Under the pieces are notes generated by a model. That model was not told the DNA's origin and made no database searches. It worked only from the letters and a program-made list of their open reading frames with translations. Position numbers and translations under genes: made by a program. A stretch of 58,281 nt of DNA, from NCBI GenBank assembly GCA_003150315.1, contig QAML01000042.1, positions 1-58,281 of the forward strand, given 5' to 3'. The DNA comes from Prevotellaceae bacterium. Its GTDB lineage: Bacteria > Bacteroidota > Bacteroidia > Bacteroidales > Bacteroidaceae. Shown in pieces: positions 11,038 through 18,230 of the stretch. Numbering within the stretch: the stretch's first letter is position 1; each line of letters starts with the position of its first letter.

Positions 11038-11072
11038 AAAATCCCCGTTACATATTTGTATCGGGGATTTTT
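11038..11072 (+). terminator. Rho-independent terminator of the pyrG-yidC-peptidase-MFS operon
   Basis: AAAATCCCCG pairs with CGGGGATTTTT across a 14-base loop, with a terminal T run, 25 bases after the MFS stop. Confidence 0.85.
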
Positions 11073-11170
11073 GTTATACACAAATGAATAAACACAAGCG
11101 AATATTCATTCACCATGACAGACCGAAAAAGTACCATTTGCCCATTATTTTAATGTAATATGGGAAATCA

Positions 11171-11259
11171 AAAAAAACACAAGCCATATGTTTCAAAACA
11201 TAAGGCATATATTTCAAAATACAAGCCATATATTTTAAAATATGTGGCTTGTATTTTTT
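11171..11259. repeat. Modular palindromic repeat, copy B
   Basis: Units ACAAGCCATATGTTTC, ATAAGGCATATATTTC and ACAAGCCATATATTTT, then the inverse of the last unit (AAATATGTGGCTTGT) and a T run. It lies between the convergent MFS and cupin genes. No gene is visible in 11014-11391. Confidence 0.85.
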
Positions 11260-11391
11260 GCGTTTCTAAATCCCTAATTTTCAGATACCTGTTTTTCGGC
11301 TTTTCCACGCTTTTTTACTTTATGCAAATCTCTTTCTGCTTTGTGAATAACCGAATATTTATTTACCGAAACTGCATAAATTTCAAAACAA

Positions 11392-11802
11392 TTACAGCAA
11401 ACTCTCGCGTTCGTTTATTCCCGCGTCCGTTGTGGTGTAGTTACCCAAACTGCCTTCCCTTGCCTGAACACAGATATACGTCATGGGCACGTCCGAAGTG
11501 CATTTAAGATTGCGGTCGCAGTTTGTTGACACGCGAACCACGGAACCTTCTGCAATATCAAACACATCATCGTTTACCTGAAACCTACCGCTGCCGGAAA
11601 GAATTATGTAATGCTCCTCATTCTCCCTGTGACTATGGAAAAAAGGAACCGACACTCCTTTTGGCAATGTACCGAAAGAAATTTCACAAGAGGAAGAGCA
11701 CAAAGCTTCTTTCATAAAAAGCTTACCTTCAAAGTCATGCAAACTGCCAACCGAGGCATGAGCGAACTTGTCGCTCGAATTAAGAATCTTTACTTCGTTC
11801 AT
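11392..11802 (-). CDS. Small cupin-domain protein
   Basis: 136 residues forming a single cupin beta-barrel. The metal-binding motif is visible as HSHRENEEHYIILSGSGRF (His, His, Glu about residues 55-64), with a second motif region around NDDVFDIAEGSVVRV. Such stand-alone cupins include sensors, isomerases and dioxygenases; the substrate cannot be told. It is transcribed divergently from an HxlR regulator, and this arrangement usually means that the regulator controls it in response to a redox or electrophile signal (inference). The repeat copy B and the convergent operon lie downstream. Confidence 0.8.
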   Translation of the reverse strand: MNEVKILNSSDKFAHASVGSLHDFEGKLFMKEALCSSSCEISFGTLPKGVSVPFFHSHRENEEHYIILSGSGRFQVNDDVFDIAEGSVVRVSTNCDRNLKCTSDVPMTYICVQAREGSLGNYTTTDAGINERESLL

Positions 11803-11867
11803 AATGCTTAAATTTTATGAGATACAAGCCTCCACATCCGTCATCAATAAACAAACTATCATTACAA

Positions 11868-12002
11868 TTTGTCATTGACGAAACATTGTATTAACTTTGC
11901 ATCCGTAAGTAACTATTAATTTGATAGTGCAAAAATAACACATTGCATCATAATTTACAAGAGGTTACAAAAAAGTCATATACTTACTATCAAGTTAGTA
12001 AA
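11868..12002 (+). promoter_or_regulatory. hxlR promoter and two operator-like palindromes
   Basis: A near-consensus Bacteroidetes promoter: TTTG at 11868-11871, 20-base spacer, TAACTTTG at 11892-11899. Two inverted repeats follow: ACTAT/ATAGT around 11912-11927, and TACTA/TAGTA around 11985-12000 in ACTTACTATCAAGTTAGTAA. Both resemble the short AT-rich palindromes bound by HxlR dimers. They lie downstream of the predicted start of hxlR transcription and within the divergent cupin control region, which fits autorepression plus control of the cupin gene. Confidence 0.6.
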
Positions 12003-12009
12003 ATTGAAA

Positions 12010-12393
12010 ATGAGCACCATAATAGCACAAGAAAATCTGAAAAAATTTTCAGACATTGAAGCCTGTCCGATACGAAACATCGTGTCGCGATTCTCTGGAA
12101 AATGGTCAATGCTTATTCTTTGCATTCTTGCAGAGAACCAAGCCATCCGCTTCAACACCATAGGCAAAACAATTCCCGACATATCGCCGAAAATGTTGAC
12201 AGAAACATTGAAAAACCTGGAAACAGACGGATTGGTAAAAAGAAAAGTTTATGCAGAAGTCCCGCCGAGAGTGGAATACTCACTTACAGACCTCGGCACA
12301 AGTCTCATGCCCCATCTCGGAAACCTCATACGCTGGGCTCTTGAAAACTTCCAAACCATTTCCCAAAACCGAAAATCCAAATCACGCAAATAA
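12010..12393 (+). CDS. HxlR-family winged-helix transcriptional regulator
   Basis: 127 residues, a single HxlR-type winged helix: CPIRNIVSRFSGKWSMLILCIL is the family signature, with the conserved Cys near the N-terminus and Trp near residue 33. It continues through the recognition helix KMLTETLKNLETDGLVKRKVY and ends in a basic tail. The family's N-terminal Cys often senses electrophiles or thiol stress. I use the ATG at 12010 rather than an in-frame TTG two codons earlier. It is divergent from the cupin gene, with two palindromes between them that it probably binds. The 330 bases after its stop (12394-12726) hold no gene, only the ppdK terminator. Confidence 0.9.
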   Translation: MSTIIAQENLKKFSDIEACPIRNIVSRFSGKWSMLILCILAENQAIRFNTIGKTIPDISPKMLTETLKNLETDGLVKRKVYAEVPPRVEYSLTDLGTSLMPHLGNLIRWALENFQTISQNRKSKSRK

Positions 12394-12660
12394 CCCGCGA
12401 AACTACATAGTTCTCACCCAGCAAAAAGTTACTGATAACCACTTTTGGCGACTAAATAGCCTTATTCATTTCATATCTGCGTGTTTCGCAATTATTTGAT
12501 TAAACTTTTTTGCGACAACTACTTTCAAACAGTTTTGTTTGTTTTCCTTTGAGACAGAAATAAACTTTACGCAAAACTTTGTGATTAATATACGAACATC
12601 ACTTGAGTAAACTAATTAAAGACGCGTAAAGTACAATCAAAAGAATAGACATATAAAAAC

Positions 12661-12707
12661 AACTTAGGCTGAAGTCCCTGATTATTCAGAGAACTACAGC
12701 CTAAGTT
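12661..12707 (-). terminator. Rho-independent terminator of ppdK
   Basis: AACTTAGGCTG (12661-12671) pairs with CAGCCTAAGTT (12697-12707). On the minus strand a GTTTTTAT tract follows, so it ends ppdK transcription. It lies 20 bases past the ppdK stop. Confidence 0.85.
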
Positions 12708-12726
12708 GTTATATGGAATATTTACT

Positions 12727-15447
12727 TTATTCCTCAACGGCAGCCTGCGCCGCAGCAAGACGCGCTATGGGCACGCGGAACGGAGAACAGGAAACATAGT
12801 TCAAACCAGCCTTGTGGCAGAATTTAACCGATGAAGGTTCTCCACCGTGCTCACCACAAATACCACATTTAAGTTCGGGACGTACTGCGCGACCACGTTT
12901 TATTGCTATTTCAATAAGTTGTCCCACGCCGTTTTGGTCAAGAACCTGGAAAGGATCCACACTCAGAATCTTCTTTTCAAGATATACAGGCAAGAACGAA
13001 GCAATGTCATCACGCGAATACCCGAATGTCATCTGGGTAAGGTCATTTGTTCCGAATGAGAAATATTCTGCACGCGAAGCAATCTTGTCTGCAGTAAGAG
13101 CTGCACGCGGAATTTCAATCATTGTGCCAACCTTGAACGGAACTTCTACGCCTTCTTCCTCAAACAGTTTGGCAGCTGTTTCGCGAATTACCTTCTCCTG
13201 TGCTTCAAACTCATACAAAATACCAATAAGCGGAACCATTATTTCAGGATGCGGGTCATAACCCTCACGCTTCAGTTCTATGGCAGCACCAAGAATGGCA
13301 CGTGTTTGCATTTCAGTGATTTCGGGATAAGTATTTCCAAGACGGCAACCACGATGTCCGAGCATAGGATTGTGCTCTGAAAGACTGTCTATGCGCTGTC
13401 TGATAGTCTCTACGGTTACACCCATATCCTTTGCCATTTCTTCCTGCCCCTTTGCATCGTGGGGAACAAACTCGTGAAGAGGAGGATCGAGCAAACGAAT
13501 GTTTACGGGATAGCCGTCCATAGCTTTGAATATGCCTTTGAAGTCCTCTTTCTGATAAGGAAGAAGTTTGCAGAGAGCTTTTTCACGACCTTCTTTGGTA
13601 TCAGAAAGAATCATTTCGCGCATTGCAACAATCTTCTTGTCATCAAAGAACATGTGTTCTGTGCGGCAAAGACCGATACCTACAGCACCAAACTTGCGTG
13701 CCACGGAAGCATCATGCGGAGTGTCTGCATTTGTTCTTACCACAAGACGTGTATATTTGTCGCAAAGCTGCATCAATTCGGCAAAAGCACCGGAGAATTC
13801 GGCAGCCTGTGTTGTAAGTTCGCCTTTGTAAACATCGCCAGTAGAACCATTAATAGAGATATAGTCTCCTTCGTGAAGAACATTGCCTTCAATGGTTACT
13901 GTACGCTTTTTATAGTCTATTACCAAAGCACCTGCACCCGATACACAGCATTTACCCATACCGCGAGCCACAACTGCAGCATGAGAAGTCATACCACCGC
14001 GTGCGGTAAGAATGCCTTCAGCTTCTGCCATACCCGCAAGGTCTTCGGGAGAAGTCTCAATACGAACCATAACTACCTTATGTCCGTCTTTATGCCATTT
14101 GGCAGCGTCATCGGCAAAGAATACAATCTGCCCGGTAGCTGCACCAGGAGAAGCAGGAAGACCACGTGTCAAAGCCTTTGCGCTTGCAAGAGCCTTTTTA
14201 TCAAATACTGGATGAAGAAGTTCATCAAGTTTGTTGGGTTCACAGCGTTCGAGAGCGGTTTTCTCATCAATCTTACCCTCGTGAAGCAAATCCATTGCAA
14301 TCTTTACCATAGCCGTACCGGTACGTTTGCCGTTACGTGTCTGCAAGAACCAAAGTTTTCCTTCTTGAACAGTGAATTCCATATCCTGCATGTCGCGGTA
14401 GTGGTCTTCAAGTTTGTTTTGGATGGCATCAAGCTGCTTGTAAATTTCCGGCATTGCCTCTTCCATCGAAGGATATTTCTCTTTACGTTCCTCTTCACTC
14501 ACGCCCTGCATCTCTGCCCACTTCTGCGAACCGGCTTTAGTAATCTGCTGCGGAGTTCTAATACCCGCAACAACATCTTCTCCCTGAGCGTTTACAAGCC
14601 ATTCGCCGCTGAATACGTTTTCTCCCGTTGCGGCATCACGGCTAAAGCATACGCCGGTAGCAGAACTGTCCCCCATGTTTCCGAAGACCATAGCCATTAC
14701 AGAAACTGCGGTACCCCACTCTGCGGGTATGCCTTCCATTTTGCGGTAAAGTATTGCGCGTTCGTTCATCCAGCTATCGAATACAGCGCAAATGGCTCCC
14801 CAGAGCTGTTCCATTGGATTGTCGGGGAAATCAACGCCGGTATTCTCTTTAATAGCCTTCTTAAATTCAGCAACAAGTTGCTTCAATTCGTCTGTTGTAA
14901 GTTCGTTGTCAAGATGAACACCGCGCTGCGCTTTCACTTTCTCAATGATTGCTTCAAACGGATCGATGTCCTCTTTGCTCTGCGGCTTCATGCCGAGAAC
15001 AACATCGCCGTACATCTGAACAAAACGGCGATAAGCATCATAAGCAAAGCGAGGATTATTTGTTTTCTTGGCAAGACCTTCAGCCACTTCGTCATTCAAA
15101 CCAAGATTAAGGATTGTGTCCATCATACCTGGCATAGAAGCTCTCGCACCCGAGCGAACGGAAACGAGAAGAGGGTTAACGGGGTCGCCAAAACGGCTGT
15201 CCATCAAATTTTCTATATGTTTTACGGCATTCTCAACATCGTCTTTCAGCAGATTTACAACTGCGTCCTTGCCAATGCGGTAATACTCGTTACACATGTC
15301 AGTAGTGATAGTGAATCCTGGAGGTACGGGGATTCCCAAAAGATTCATCTCGGCAACATTGGCACCTTTACCGCCAAGCAAATTACGCATGCTGGCGTTA
15401 CCTTCGGCACTGCCGTTGCCAAACAAATAAACTCTTTTATCTTCCAT
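12727..15447 (-). CDS. ppdK: Pyruvate, phosphate dikinase
   Basis: Interconverts pyruvate + ATP + Pi and phosphoenolpyruvate + AMP + PPi; in anaerobic Bacteroidales it links glycolysis with PEP carboxykinase metabolism and PPi use. 906 residues, the normal length. The N-terminal nucleotide-binding domain has the NLLGGKGANVAEM signature. The central phosphohistidine domain has GGMTSHAAVVARGMGKCC (His near 460). The C-terminal PEP/pyruvate-binding barrel ends with the conserved CGICGEHGGEPSSVKF loop. It is monocistronic: a minus-strand promoter lies upstream and a strong terminator downstream. Confidence 0.97.
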   Translation of the reverse strand: MEDKRVYLFGNGSAEGNASMRNLLGGKGANVAEMNLLGIPVPPGFTITTDMCNEYYRIGKDAVVNLLKDDVENAVKHIENLMDSRFGDPVNPLLVSVRSGARASMPGMMDTILNLGLNDEVAEGLAKKTNNPRFAYDAYRRFVQMYGDVVLGMKPQSKEDIDPFEAIIEKVKAQRGVHLDNELTTDELKQLVAEFKKAIKENTGVDFPDNPMEQLWGAICAVFDSWMNERAILYRKMEGIPAEWGTAVSVMAMVFGNMGDSSATGVCFSRDAATGENVFSGEWLVNAQGEDVVAGIRTPQQITKAGSQKWAEMQGVSEEERKEKYPSMEEAMPEIYKQLDAIQNKLEDHYRDMQDMEFTVQEGKLWFLQTRNGKRTGTAMVKIAMDLLHEGKIDEKTALERCEPNKLDELLHPVFDKKALASAKALTRGLPASPGAATGQIVFFADDAAKWHKDGHKVVMVRIETSPEDLAGMAEAEGILTARGGMTSHAAVVARGMGKCCVSGAGALVIDYKKRTVTIEGNVLHEGDYISINGSTGDVYKGELTTQAAEFSGAFAELMQLCDKYTRLVVRTNADTPHDASVARKFGAVGIGLCRTEHMFFDDKKIVAMREMILSDTKEGREKALCKLLPYQKEDFKGIFKAMDGYPVNIRLLDPPLHEFVPHDAKGQEEMAKDMGVTVETIRQRIDSLSEHNPMLGHRGCRLGNTYPEITEMQTRAILGAAIELKREGYDPHPEIMVPLIGILYEFEAQEKVIRETAAKLFEEEGVEVPFKVGTMIEIPRAALTADKIASRAEYFSFGTNDLTQMTFGYSRDDIASFLPVYLEKKILSVDPFQVLDQNGVGQLIEIAIKRGRAVRPELKCGICGEHGGEPSSVKFCHKAGLNYVSCSPFRVPIARLAAAQAAVEE

Positions 15448-15612
15448 ATTACGTTAAATATTACTTAAATTCTTGTTTCAATATTGTTACGCTTGCGCGG
15501 CATCTTTGTTTTTCTATTTTTCAGACGCTGCGCATAAACGATGTTTCCTGTTTTTACAGCCTTTTTCAAACATTAACACCCGATTAACGGGATTGTTGCT
15601 TATGACAGTTTG

Positions 15613-15620
15613 CAAAATTA
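15613..15620 (-). promoter_or_regulatory. ppdK promoter -7 box
   Basis: The minus strand reads TAATTTTG, matching TAnnTTTG, about 165 bases before the ppdK start. The surrounding AT-rich palindrome is nearly symmetrical. The remainder of 15448-15870 shows no gene or clear structure. Confidence 0.5.
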
Positions 15621-15876
15621 ATATTAATTTGCGAAACTATCGGCATTTTGCCTCGAAAAACAGCACACCGAATCCATTTTTTGTTTAATAAAGCAAGAAA
15701 CAAACAGGCAAAGCGAAACAACGCTATATGGGATTCTCATTAAACAATCTTACAGATGCATCTTCTTAACCGCATTTTAGGGGGCAAAGAACACAAAAAC
15801 GACAGTCAAGACTTTGAAGACAGTACACTCCGATTAAAAACAGAAGGACAACTTCGATTTTCTGCGATATATTTTT

Positions 15877-15884
15877 TAATTTTG
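15877..15884 (+). promoter_or_regulatory. ssrA promoter -7 box
   Basis: TAATTTTG, 25 bases before the mature tmRNA 5' end. Transcription would start near 15891 and leave a short leader for RNase P to remove. Confidence 0.6.
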
Positions 15885-15909
15885 CAGTGCTTTAAGCAGA
15901 TTTCTTTTC

Positions 15910-16319
15910 GGGCCAGACTGGATTTGACAGCGGGCAGAGGAAGTATGTAAGCATGCAGTGAGTCGTGAGTTCTCACTATAATCTGAGCTTTCAAGAACTT
16001 AAATGGCGAAAATAACAATTACGCTCTCGCTGCCTGATCGAAGTACAGTAAATCAGCTTTATCCGAAAACAAAGTTTTTCGGACGAGACATCACTCCGAA
16101 GCCGTTGTTCCGAGGCTCGCGGAAATAGTGGTGCACGCAAATCGGGAATAGCGTGAAAAGTGTTGCGTAGTTCATGCGAAATTTCTAATCCGCAACTAAG
16201 GTTTGCAACAATGTGAATGCGTGCCGCACGTTGCAGACACAAAAATTCCCGGCAGGCTAAGCATGTAGAAAGCATGGTTTTTCCCCGTTTGGACGAGAGT
16301 TCGATTCTCTCCTGGTCCA
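15910..16319 (+). ncRNA. ssrA: Transfer-messenger RNA (tmRNA)
   Basis: Rescues stalled ribosomes and tags the nascent protein for proteolysis. The 5' end GGGCCAGACTGGATTTGACA pairs its first seven bases with CTGGTCC at 16312-16318 (one G.U) to form the acceptor stem, and the T-arm TTCGATTC is at 16300-16307. A resume codon GGC at 16005 opens the tag GENNNYALAA, with TGA at 16035-16037. The CCA end is not encoded. The tag has three Asn rather than the one or two I recall for relatives. A small hairpin with a GCGA loop (16326-16339) follows and may help termination. Confidence 0.95.
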
Positions 16320-16373
16320 CTTTTTCCGGAAGCGATTCCGATTTGGTTTTATAAAAAATATTCTATTGTATAT

Positions 16374-17555
16374 ATGAAAGAGATACAGTTAAAGTACGGT
16401 TGCAATCCCAACCAAAAACCCTCACGCATTTACATTGACAACGGCGAATTGCCGGTAGAAGTTCTCAACGGTCGCCCCGGATATATCAATTTTCTTGATG
16501 CCCTTAACGGTTGGCAGCTTGTGAAAGAGCTTAAAGCCGCCACCGGCATGCCTGCTGCCACATCGTTCAAGCATGTTTCGCCCGCAGGAGCTGCCATTGG
16601 TCTTCCATTAAGCGACACTCTAAAGAAAATATATTTCGTAGATGACGTGAAGATTCCTCTTTCACCCATAGCTTGTGCCTATGCACGCGCACGCGGAGCC
16701 GACAGAATGTCATCATACGGCGATTTTATTTCACTTAGCGACGTTTGCGACGAAGCAACAGCCACACTCATTAAAAGAGAAGTGAGCGACGGCGTAATCG
16801 CTCCCGGTTACACTCCAGAAGCTCTCGAGATATTGCGTGCAAAACGCCGTGGCACATACAACGTAATCAAAATAGATCCCGACTATGTGCCCGCTCCCAT
16901 TGAACACAAACAGGTGTTCGGTGTAACATTCGAGCAACATCGCAACGATGTAAACCTTGCCGATGACAGTTTGTTTGAGAATATTCCCACCCAAAACAAG
17001 ACTTTCACCGCAGAAGCAAAGCGCGACCTCATCATATCGCTCATAACGCTCAAATACACGCAGAGCAACTCGGTTTGCTACGTCAAAGACGGTATGGCAA
17101 TAGGTATCGGCGCAGGACAACAAAGCCGTATCCACTGCACACGCCTTGCCGGAAGCAAAGCAGACAAGTGGTGGCTTCGTCAAAGCCCCAAAGTCATGAA
17201 CCTTCCTTTTGTTAAGGGCATTCACCGCGCAGACCGCGACAACGCCATAGACCTTTACACAGGCGAGGATGCAGACGATGTTCTTGCCGACGGTGCTTGG
17301 CAGAAAATCTTTACGGAGCGTCCCGAGCCTTTCACTCTTGAGGAGCGCAAGGAATGGCTTGCCAAGAACACAGGTGTGTCATTGGGCAGCGATGCTTTCT
17401 TTCCATTTGGCGACAACATAGAACGCGCACACAAAAGCGGCGTTGAGTTTGTGGCACAAGCCGGAGGCAGCGTACGAGACGACAATGTTATTGAAACTTG
17501 CGATAAATACGGAATCGCAATGGCGTTTACCGGTATCCGCCTGTTCCACCATTAA
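16374..17555 (+). CDS. Stand-alone AICAR transformylase
   Basis: Transfers a formyl group from 10-formyltetrahydrofolate to AICAR in purine synthesis. 393 residues contain only the transformylase part of PurH; the IMP cyclohydrolase (MGS-like) domain is missing. It begins LKYGCNPNQKPS and has the catalytic Lys-His pair in SFKHVSPAGAAIG, in the form seen in animal ATIC rather than in most bacterial PurH. It also has QSNSVCYVKDGMAIGIGAGQQSR and ends with the family's typical ITGIRLFHH-like terminus (here FTGIRLFHH). Short stand-alone versions are known in Bacteroidetes, usually beside a full PurH elsewhere. It follows ssrA by 54 bases, and a small gene follows 15 bases after its stop. Confidence 0.93.
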   Translation: MKEIQLKYGCNPNQKPSRIYIDNGELPVEVLNGRPGYINFLDALNGWQLVKELKAATGMPAATSFKHVSPAGAAIGLPLSDTLKKIYFVDDVKIPLSPIACAYARARGADRMSSYGDFISLSDVCDEATATLIKREVSDGVIAPGYTPEALEILRAKRRGTYNVIKIDPDYVPAPIEHKQVFGVTFEQHRNDVNLADDSLFENIPTQNKTFTAEAKRDLIISLITLKYTQSNSVCYVKDGMAIGIGAGQQSRIHCTRLAGSKADKWWLRQSPKVMNLPFVKGIHRADRDNAIDLYTGEDADDVLADGAWQKIFTERPEPFTLEERKEWLAKNTGVSLGSDAFFPFGDNIERAHKSGVEFVAQAGGSVRDDNVIETCDKYGIAMAFTGIRLFHH

Positions 17556-17570
17556 AAATCATATAGGTTT

Positions 17571-17777
17571 ATGCGCAAAGCAAGCCGACAAGAAGTGCAA
17601 AAAGCCATACATGAGGGCATTGTTTTTCGCAAATCCAAGAATCAGGGATTTGAGGATGACAAGGTACGTACCAAAGCTAAGAAAAAAGCTTACCGTACAG
17701 GTTCTCACGGTTCGGCATCTGCCATAATAAAAGCCGGTATACGCAAACACCGCGCCGAGAAATCCAAGCGCAGATAA
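17571..17777 (+). CDS. Small, very basic protein of unknown function
   Basis: 68 residues with many Lys and Arg (for example RTKAKKKAYRTG and the RKHRAEKSKRR tail). No membrane segment, signal peptide or cysteine. The composition suggests nucleic-acid or ribosome binding, but I recognise no family. It starts 15 bases after the AICAR transformylase stop and ends before a clear terminator, so it is probably the second gene of that operon. This position and the sustained charge pattern are the main support for it being real. Confidence 0.6.
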   Translation: MRKASRQEVQKAIHEGIVFRKSKNQGFEDDKVRTKAKKKAYRTGSHGSASAIIKAGIRKHRAEKSKRR

Positions 17778-17800
17778 ACACAACGTTGCAAATTACATAC

Positions 17801-17840
17801 AATGCCGTGTGGTTTTCGAGCCATGCGGCATTTTCTTTTT
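17801..17840 (+). terminator. Terminator of the AICAR transformylase operon
   Basis: AATGCCG (17801-17807) pairs with CGGCATT (17826-17832), followed by TTTCTTTTT. Confidence 0.75.
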
Positions 17841-17977
17841 CGCATATTTACAGTGCATACAGATACTGCGATGCACAAGCGCGGCATCTGCTCACTATGC
17901 TTCAGTTTTTCAAGAATATTGTGTATTGAAAAATGAAGCGGTTTACGGGACATTTTTAATGCATTTTTCCGCATGCG

Positions 17978-18064
17978 AAAAAACACAAGGCATCTTGCAA
18001 AAAACATAAGGCATATATTTTAAAATACAAGGCACTTATTTTAAAATAAGTGCCTTGTATTTTT
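17978..18064. repeat. Modular palindromic repeat, copy C
   Basis: Four units: an ACAAGGCATCTTGC variant, ATAAGGCATATATTTT, ACAAGGCACTTATTTT, and the exact inverse of the last (AAAATAAGTGCCTTGT), then TTTTT. The last two make a perfect 16+16 palindrome. It lies between convergent genes. The right flank has CTACTTACAAAA, shared with copies A and G. No gene is seen in 17841-18170. Confidence 0.88.
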
Positions 18065-18171
18065 CACGTTTTCAAATATCTAAATTACAACTACTTACAA
18101 AACCGTTTCAAAATGCCTGTTTTTGTTTGCCGAAACTACTGTTTTTTGCGTCTTTTCGGAGGCGTATAAAT

Positions 18172-18202
18172 AAAGGCGTGTCGCATTTCGCAGCACGCCT
18201 TT
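18172..18202 (-). terminator. Terminator of the DUF4965 gene
   Basis: AAAGGCGTG (18172-18180) pairs with CACGCCTTT (18194-18202). On the minus strand a TTTATTTAT tract follows. It lies 28 bases after the stop. Confidence 0.8.
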
Positions 18203-18230
18203 GTGTTTGGGAATTATCTGCTATTCCCCA

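Noticed and set aside
12394..12660. Possible small gene after hxlR
   Set aside because: Only short frames without start context, promoter or family resemblance are present; the stretch is AT-rich and appears non-coding.
13459..15468. Long open frame (669 codons) on the plus strand
   Set aside because: It is exactly antisense to ppdK, whose protein is unmistakable; the translated product has no family resemblance and is rich in Cys, His and Phe, as expected of an antisense shadow.
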